From Longivirga sp036510975 (GTDB lineage: Bacteria > Actinomycetota > Actinomycetes > S36-B12 > CAIYMF01): a stretch of DNA of 26,183 nt. Where the stretch lies: positions 1 through 26,183 of the forward strand of contig DATCCY010000001.1 of assembly GCA_036510975.1 (NCBI GenBank), read 5' to 3'. A program made the position numbers and the translations under genes. The first letter of the stretch is position 1. Each line of letters begins with the position of its first letter. This document shows positions 25,260 to 26,183 of this stretch, in pieces. The notes under the pieces were generated by a model. That model saw nothing but the letters and a program-made list of their open reading frames with translations. It was not told where the DNA came from and did no database searches.

Positions 25260-26183
25260 GTCGACGACACGACGACGGCGCGCCGGGGACCGGCCTCGAG
25301 GGCCTGTTCCCCGGCGGCCTGCGCGGTGCTGTCCCGGCGCCGCCGCGGGCGTCGGTGCCGCGCCGGTTCGGTCGGCTCCTGCCGTGGGCGCTGTGGTCCG
25401 CCCTCGCGGGCGTCGTGGTCGCGCTGCTCGCCGCGCCCCTGGTGCTGCCGCCGTCGTACGCCGCCCGGCAGGCGGTCTACGCCTGGGAGGACCTGCCGGC
25501 CGAGCTCCCCCTCGACGCCGAGCTCCCCCAGCGCAGCGTGATGACCGACGCCGCGGGCAAGACGTTCGCGGTGTTCTACGGCCAGAACCGGCTCCCGCTC
25601 ACGCTCAAGCAGGTGTCGCCGCACGTCGTCGACGCGCTGCTCGCCACCGAGGACGACCGTTTCTACACCCACGGGCCGGTCGACCTCACCGGGCTCGCCC
25701 GGGCCGTTCTGCACAACGGCACGTCCGGGTCGTTGCAGGGCGCCTCGGGACTCACCCAACAGTACGTCAAGAACCTGCTGCTCACCCAGGCCACCTCGGC
25801 GGCGCAGGAGAAGGCGGTCACCGAGCAGACGCTCACCCGCAAGATCCGCGAGCTGCGCCTCGCGGTCGCGCTCGAGAAGAAGCTGACCAAGGACCAGATC
25901 CTGGAGCGCTACCTCAACACGGTGAACTTCGGCGACGGTGCCTACGGCATCGGGGCCGCGGCCAAGCACTACTTCAACGTGGCGGCGACGAACCTGACGG
26001 TTCCGCAGGCCGCGCTGCTCGTCGGCATCCTGAAGTCGCCGACCAACTACAACCCGGCCGACCACCCGGAGCGCTCGAAGGCCCGCCGCGACGTCGTCCT
26101 CACGCGGATGCATACCACCGGGCGTCTCGCCGACGCGGACTACGCCGCGGCCGAGGCCACGCCGGTCACGCTCACCCTCACCG
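25256..26183 (+). CDS. Class A penicillin-binding protein, glycosyltransferase part (cut by window edge)
   Basis: The frame stays open from a GTG at 25256 to the right edge (309 codons). A GAGAG site lies upstream. Residues 1-37 are cytoplasmic and rich in Gly, Pro and Arg. A membrane helix spans about 40-65. The GT51 peptidoglycan glycosyltransferase domain then shows the catalytic motif ATEDDRFYTHGPVD (Glu132), GASGLTQQYVKNLL (162-175; family consensus GGSTITQQ), RKIRELRLAVALEKKLTKDQ and ILERYLNTVNFGDGAYGIGAAA. These motifs identify lipid-II polymerising enzymes; the transpeptidase domain expected downstream is outside the window, so a monofunctional transglycosylase is not excluded. Change of the STI stretch to SGL is unusual but keeps the QQ pair. 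Confidence 0.92.
   Translation, partial: MSRRHDDGAPGTGLEGLFPGGLRGAVPAPPRASVPRRFGRLLPWALWSALAGVVVALLAAPLVLPPSYAARQAVYAWEDLPAELPLDAELPQRSVMTDAAGKTFAVFYGQNRLPLTLKQVSPHVVDALLATEDDRFYTHGPVDLTGLARAVLHNGTSGSLQGASGLTQQYVKNLLLTQATSAAQEKAVTEQTLTRKIRELRLAVALEKKLTKDQILERYLNTVNFGDGAYGIGAAAKHYFNVAATNLTVPQAALLVGILKSPTNYNPADHPERSKARRDVVLTRMHTTGRLADADYAAAEATPVTLTLT

Overview
The window is chromosomal DNA from a high-GC Gram-positive bacterium (Actinomycetota). This rests on the strong G/C bias at third codon positions, frequent GTG starts, a dnaK-grpE-dnaJ-hspR cluster with an HspR-type operator, a Dcd protein of the mycobacterial bifunctional type, and a membrane Fe-S oxidoreductase of the mycobacterial EtfD type. 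I cannot assign a family or genus. I see no insertion sequence, phage gene, integrase, CRISPR array, tRNA or rRNA. Most of the window looks like stable core chromosome, and I found no clear new multi-gene system. The most unusual items are regulatory structures and a few unrecognised proteins.

Layout. Bases 1-5360: the 5' end of pyrE (minus), a small alpha/beta-hydrolase-like gene (plus), two short-chain dehydrogenases in tandem (minus), a class I aminotransferase (plus), an unrecognised 198-aa protein (plus) and a six-helix membrane protein (plus). Bases 5401-12308: the heat-shock chaperone locus on the minus strand, transcribed dnaK, grpE, dnaJ, hspR, clpB, with GTGA start/stop overlaps at dnaK/grpE and dnaJ/hspR. 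A HAIR-like HspR operator lies upstream of dnaK. The products form one disaggregation and refolding system (DnaK, DnaJ, GrpE, ClpB) with its own repressor (HspR). Bases 12595-14820: a membrane Fe-S oxidoreductase transcribed divergently from dnaK. Bases 14825-17017: an acyltransferase-3/SGNH membrane O-acyltransferase (minus).

Bases 17174-21477: a four-gene minus-strand export operon, transcribed adaptor (HlyD/MacA type), ABC ATPase, MacB/FtsX-type permease, then a membrane-anchored DUF5666-like protein. A pair of CTCAGC repeats 11 bp apart sits upstream of it. Bases 21566-25091: dcd, a FUSC-type membrane protein and a 546-aa secreted or surface protein with a coiled coil and Pro/Thr-rich tail (all minus, transcribed from the 546-aa gene toward dcd). 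Bases 25256-26183: the start of a class A penicillin-binding protein (plus), cut by the window edge and preceded by a possible 12-codon leader ORF.

No gene-free stretch exceeds 300 bases. The largest (12309-12594, 286 bases) is the dnaK/oxidoreductase divergent promoter region. The 190 bases at 4319-4508 hold a ribosome binding site and a run of eight C but nothing else I can name. The 164 bases at 25092-25255 hold the divergent start signals of the 546-aa protein and the penicillin-binding protein.
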